Part shown: piece by piece, positions 7,257 through 10,187 of the stretch
How positions within the stretch are numbered: the first letter of the stretch is position 1
How the letters are laid out: each line of letters opens with the position of its first letter
NCBI GenBank assembly: GCA_025455445.1
Contig: JALOMN010000032.1
Coordinates: 1-10,187 of the forward strand
Length of the DNA stretch: 10,187 nt
Reading direction: 5' to 3'
Source of the DNA: Cyclobacteriaceae bacterium
Lineage (GTDB): Bacteria > Bacteroidota > Bacteroidia > Cytophagales > Cyclobacteriaceae
Notes under the pieces: model-generated
Database searches by the model: none
Told to the model about the DNA's origin: nothing
Seen by the model: the letters and a program-made list of their open reading frames with translations, nothing else
Made by a program: the position numbers and the translations under genes

Positions 7257-7975
7257 TTTCCTTTTTTAAAAAACCGGTTGCGGCACCAAGAGATATTCTG
7301 CTTACAGACATGCATTCGCATTTACTGTCAGGATTGGACGATGGTGTGAAATCGCACGAGGAAGCCATTGAAATAATAAAAATATTTCATGAACTGGGAT
7401 ATCGGAAATTAATTACCACACCCCACATCATGAGTGATTACTACAGGAATGACCCTGCCATAATCAAACAAGCACTCGATGAGCTCAACACTATCATTTC
7501 AAAAACCGGAATTGATATGAACGTGCAGGCGGCCGCTGAATATTATCTGGATGAAGATTTTATCAAAAAGATAACCAATGATGAACCGGTGCTTACCATA
7601 GGCGACAAGTATCTGTTATTTGAAACCAATTTTTTCACTGAACCCTATCAGCTGAATGAATTTGTTTTTACTGCCATAACCAAAGGCTATAAACCAATAT
7701 TGGCTCATCCTGAGCGCTATCAATACATGACCCTTGAAAAAGCTGAGGAATTGCGCAACCGTGGTGTATACCTTCAAATAAACATTCCTTCATTGTTGGG
7801 AGTTTATGGAAAGCCGCCTATGAAATTAGCTATGAAGTTAATAGAACAAGGTTGGATAGATTTTGTGGGCAGCGATTGTCATAATCAAAACCATATTCAT
7901 ACGCTGGAAGAAGCATATAAGAATAATTACTTTGTAAAAGCATTAGAATTACCGCTGTTAAATAATTCGTTATAA
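7253..7975 (+). CDS. CpsB/YwqE-type PHP tyrosine-protein phosphatase
   Basis: A metal-dependent cytoplasmic phosphatase of the PHP family, known from CpsB of Streptococcus and YwqE of Bacillus to dephosphorylate BY-kinases. With the GTG at 7253 it has 240 residues, the family's usual size. Likely metal ligands are all present: DMHSHLLSGLDDG (19-31; His21, His23, Asp29/30), TTPH (55-58), Glu96 in AAAEYYLDE, HPER (152-155) and SDCH (207-210). The start at 7253 forms a GTGA overlap with the kinase stop, and the protein then begins MISFFKK, as I would expect for this family. A GTG at 7229 would add eight residues but increase the overlap to 28 bases, which is less likely. Its position directly after the kinase gene points to the kinase C-terminal tyrosines as its substrate; this is an inference from context and family. 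Confidence 0.93.
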   Translation: MISFFKKPVAAPRDILLTDMHSHLLSGLDDGVKSHEEAIEIIKIFHELGYRKLITTPHIMSDYYRNDPAIIKQALDELNTIISKTGIDMNVQAAAEYYLDEDFIKKITNDEPVLTIGDKYLLFETNFFTEPYQLNEFVFTAITKGYKPILAHPERYQYMTLEKAEELRNRGVYLQINIPSLLGVYGKPPMKLAMKLIEQGWIDFVGSDCHNQNHIHTLEEAYKNNYFVKALELPLLNNSL

Positions 7976-8959
7976 ATGATTGTAGTAACTGGAGCAAACG
8001 GTTTGTTAGGCAGTCACATCTTACAAAAGCTGGTGGCCGAAAAGCAGGCGGTAATAGCACTAAAAAAACCGGATAGTAATTTAGACCTGGTACAAAACTT
8101 AACAGGTGTAGAATGGCGTGAGGCTGATATTCTGGATACGGAAGAACTTCTTATGGCCTTTGAAGGTGCTAGCACTGTGATACATGTGGCCGGCTATGTT
8201 TCCTTTAATCCACGCATGCGCGAAAAGCTTTTTTCTGTTAATGAAACCGGCACGCGCAACGTAGTAAATGCATGTATAAAAAAGAATATAAAACACTTGA
8301 TTCACATAAGTTCGGTAGCTGCGTTGGGCAGGCAAAAAGGAGTTCATCAAATTAACGAAGACTCTAAATGGGATGAAAGTGATTTAAATTCAGACTATGC
8401 AGAATCAAAATATCGCGCAGAACTGGAAGTATGGAGAGGACATGAAGAAGGATTAGCGGTAGCGATGGTCAATCCATCAATTATACTTGCCCCAACTCAA
8501 ATAGATCGCAGCAGCGCAAAGTTTTTTCAATATGCTATGCAGGAAAAGCTTTTTTATGCAGATGCAACAATTAATTATGTTGATGTGCGCGATGTTGTGG
8601 AAGCGATATGGCAGATCTTTACTACCAAAACTTCAGGAGAACGATTTATTATAAATGCCGGACATACCAGTTTCATTGACCTTATTACTCAAATTGCCAA
8701 TCGACTGAATAAAAAACCGCCACGAATTAAGTTATCACAAGCTCTTATTTCATTATTGGCAATATTGGAAGATTGGAGAAGCCGAATTACAGGCAGCGAG
8801 CCTTTAATCACACGCCAATCAGCCAAAATAGCAAAAGAGAAATTCTATTACTCGGGCACCAGAGTAAGCCAGAAATTTAATCTCAACATGCGCAACCTGG
8901 ATGACACACTTGACTGGTGCTGTGACTTCTATTTGCGCACTTATAAGAATAACAATTAA
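7976..8959 (+). CDS. NAD(P)-dependent epimerase/dehydratase, extended SDR family
   Basis: A 327-residue cytoplasmic oxidoreductase with a Rossmann fold. The cofactor motif TGANGLLG (5-12, GxxGxxG) sits at the very N-terminus, Asp51 in the ADI motif fits adenine contact, HVAGYV (70-75) is the NAG-type strand, ISSVAALG (111-118) carries the catalytic Ser, and YAESK (141-145) gives the Tyr-x3-Lys pair. It resembles dihydroflavonol-4-reductase/nucleoside-diphosphate-sugar epimerase-like members, which act on sugars, steroids or other alcohols, so the substrate is not assigned. The ATG directly abuts the TAA of the phosphatase gene with no gap, so it is almost surely cotranscribed with the polysaccharide genes. 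A role in making a sugar nucleotide is possible but rests only on this position. The C-terminal part (253-272) has a hydrophobic helix of unclear role. Confidence 0.9.
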   Translation: MIVVTGANGLLGSHILQKLVAEKQAVIALKKPDSNLDLVQNLTGVEWREADILDTEELLMAFEGASTVIHVAGYVSFNPRMREKLFSVNETGTRNVVNACIKKNIKHLIHISSVAALGRQKGVHQINEDSKWDESDLNSDYAESKYRAELEVWRGHEEGLAVAMVNPSIILAPTQIDRSSAKFFQYAMQEKLFYADATINYVDVRDVVEAIWQIFTTKTSGERFIINAGHTSFIDLITQIANRLNKKPPRIKLSQALISLLAILEDWRSRITGSEPLITRQSAKIAKEKFYYSGTRVSQKFNLNMRNLDDTLDWCCDFYLRTYKNNN

Positions 8960-9057
8960 CAAGTACAAGTTGTCAGGATATAATTATTAGCTGAAATTTG
9001 TACTCAGAAATTTTAGTTGAAACCAAATTTGTCTAATTTGGGAAAACCTTATTGCGA

Positions 9058-10187
9058 ATGGCTCAGGAATTTAGAAAGAGACAAGAGGAAGAGGAGTTGA
9101 TCAAGCGCTACGAAGAAACTCTTAAGCAAAATCAAAGCAATTTCTTCGACATTGAAGCATACGAAACAATCATCAATTATTATCTCGAAAAAAGTAAGTT
9201 TAAAAAGGCGCTTACTGCGGTAGAACTAGCGATGGGATTATATCCCTTTTCAACAGAATTACTTACCATCAAAGCACAAATTCTTACCAATCTTCAGCGC
9301 TATGATGAGGCTCTGGAATTATTAGAACAATCTAAAAATCTGCATCCACACGATTTAGAAATATCTCTTTCAATCGGTTCTATACTTTCCTTACAAGGAA
9401 AGTATGAAGATGCCATTGCGATGTATGAAGAAGCCCTTACTTTTTCAGAAGATGAAAAAGATGAGATATACTATAACATTGGCCTGGCATACCAGAGCAT
9501 GGAGAAATATGATGAGGCCATTGAGGTATATAAAAAGTCGATTGAAGAGAATATCAGCCACGAAGGTTCATTATATGAACTCGCTTTTTGTCTTGATGTA
9601 GTAGGCCAGTTAGAAGGCAGCCTCTCTTATTATAGAAAATTTATTGACGAAGATCCCTTTTCAGCCGCAGCATGGTATAACCTTGGTATTGTAAGTAACA
9701 AACTCGAGCGTTACGATGAGGCAATTGAAGCCTATGAATATGCGATAGCGATTGATGAAAATTTCGCTTCCGCGCACTTCAATATGGGTAACTCTTTCAT
9801 GAACCTTACTCAATACAATAAGGCATTGGAAGAGTTTATGAAAACAATAGAAATTGAGGGTCCAAGCCCCGAAGTTTATTGCTGTATCGGTGCTGCTTAT
9901 GAAAACCTGGAACAATACGATCTGGGGCTGAAATATTTTCAAAAGTCAACCAAACTGGATCCGCTTTACGATGAAGCCTGGTTTGGTGCCGGTAGTTGCC
10001 TGGAAAAACAAGAAAAATGGCATCAGGCTCTTCATTTCTTTAACAAATCAATAAAAATAAATAGCCATAACCCAGAGTATTGGAAGGCTGCAGCGCACGC
10101 TGAATTTAAGATAGGAAACACGATATCCAGCATCAGCGCTTATGAAGAGGCAAGCCATCTTGGACCAGATGACAAGGAAATATGGCT
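9058..10187 (+). CDS. Tetratricopeptide-repeat protein, partial (C-terminus beyond window)
   Basis: The open frame runs 376 codons from the ATG at 9058 to the window edge with no stop. After a charged helix (about 6-25, rich in Glu, Lys and Arg) it consists almost wholly of about ten TPR units of 32-34 residues, beginning near 32, 66, 100, 136, 170, 204, 238, 271, 304 and 338. Typical positions are visible, such as RYDEALELLEQS (81-92), KYDEAIEVYKKS (150-161) and RYDEAIEAYEYA (218-229). No signal peptide or membrane segment is seen, so it is probably cytoplasmic, and the chain is acidic overall. TPR arrays are protein-binding scaffolds; the partner is unknown. It lies 98 bases after the SDR gene and may have its own promoter, so membership in the polysaccharide operon is uncertain. 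The ATG is chosen over an in-frame TTG two codons upstream. No Shine-Dalgarno sequence is visible. Confidence 0.9.
   Translation, partial: MAQEFRKRQEEEELIKRYEETLKQNQSNFFDIEAYETIINYYLEKSKFKKALTAVELAMGLYPFSTELLTIKAQILTNLQRYDEALELLEQSKNLHPHDLEISLSIGSILSLQGKYEDAIAMYEEALTFSEDEKDEIYYNIGLAYQSMEKYDEAIEVYKKSIEENISHEGSLYELAFCLDVVGQLEGSLSYYRKFIDEDPFSAAAWYNLGIVSNKLERYDEAIEAYEYAIAIDENFASAHFNMGNSFMNLTQYNKALEEFMKTIEIEGPSPEVYCCIGAAYENLEQYDLGLKYFQKSTKLDPLYDEAWFGAGSCLEKQEKWHQALHFFNKSIKINSHNPEYWKAAAHAEFKIGNTISSISAYEEASHLGPDDKEIW

Noticed and set aside
8940..9000. Possible terminator after the SDR gene
   Set aside because: ACAAGTACAAGTTGT allows only a four-base stem and there is no following T-run.
9001..9057. 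AAATTTG and TAATTTG pair before the TPR gene as a promoter
   Set aside because: Neither fits TAnnTTTG exactly and no well-spaced -33 element was found; a promoter is expected here but I cannot place it.
9661..9942. Minus-strand open frame of 93 codons opposite the TPR gene
   Set aside because: Antisense of a TPR array; the repeat structure keeps this frame open by chance.
1..10187. tRNA, rRNA, CRISPR, insertion sequence, toxin-antitoxin or defence genes
   Set aside because: Coding genes fill almost all of the window and no spaced repeats, terminal inverted repeats, transposase motifs or tRNA-like cloverleaf were seen in the gaps.

Overview
The window looks like a chromosomal segment of a Bacteroidota bacterium, probably near the Cytophagales. 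The evidence is indirect: moderately AT-rich DNA, no Shine-Dalgarno-like sequence before any gene, one match to the Bacteroidota -7 promoter box (TAnnTTTG) just upstream of hflX, and the character of the proteins. In particular it pairs a short outer-membrane export lipoprotein with a BY-kinase and a PHP-type phosphatase. No 16S or marker gene is present, so the assignment is an inference.

Layout. Positions 1-2812 carry two minus-strand genes that read toward the left edge: hflX (ribosome-associated GTPase), then, 39 bases downstream, a P-type cation ATPase whose C-terminal part lies outside the window. A roughly 170-base AT-rich divergent intergenic region separates them from a plus-strand run, 2985-8959, of five tightly spaced genes: a family 4 glycosyltransferase, a Wza-like polysaccharide export lipoprotein, a Wzc-like chain-length/tyrosine kinase protein, a CpsB/YwqE-like PHP phosphatase, and an NAD(P)-dependent epimerase/reductase of the extended SDR family. 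After a 98-base gap, an acidic tetratricopeptide-repeat protein starts at 9058 and runs off the right edge.

How the genes work together. The central genes form a compact exopolysaccharide/capsule module. The glycosyltransferase adds a sugar to a lipid-linked intermediate. The Wzc-like protein spans the inner membrane and periplasm and controls polymerisation and export by cycles of tyrosine phosphorylation. The Wza-like lipoprotein would provide the outer-membrane exit. The PHP phosphatase would remove phosphate from the C-terminal tyrosine cluster of the kinase. No Wzx flippase, Wzy polymerase or initiating sugar-phosphate transferase is visible here, so the module must rely on genes elsewhere. 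Three consecutive genes (export lipoprotein, kinase, phosphatase) start with GTG, and kinase and phosphatase overlap by a GTGA motif, which suggests translational coupling.

I see no rRNA, tRNA, CRISPR array, insertion sequence, phage gene or defence system. The most unexplained stretch is 4095-4175, a short leader before the export gene with nested inverted and direct repeats.
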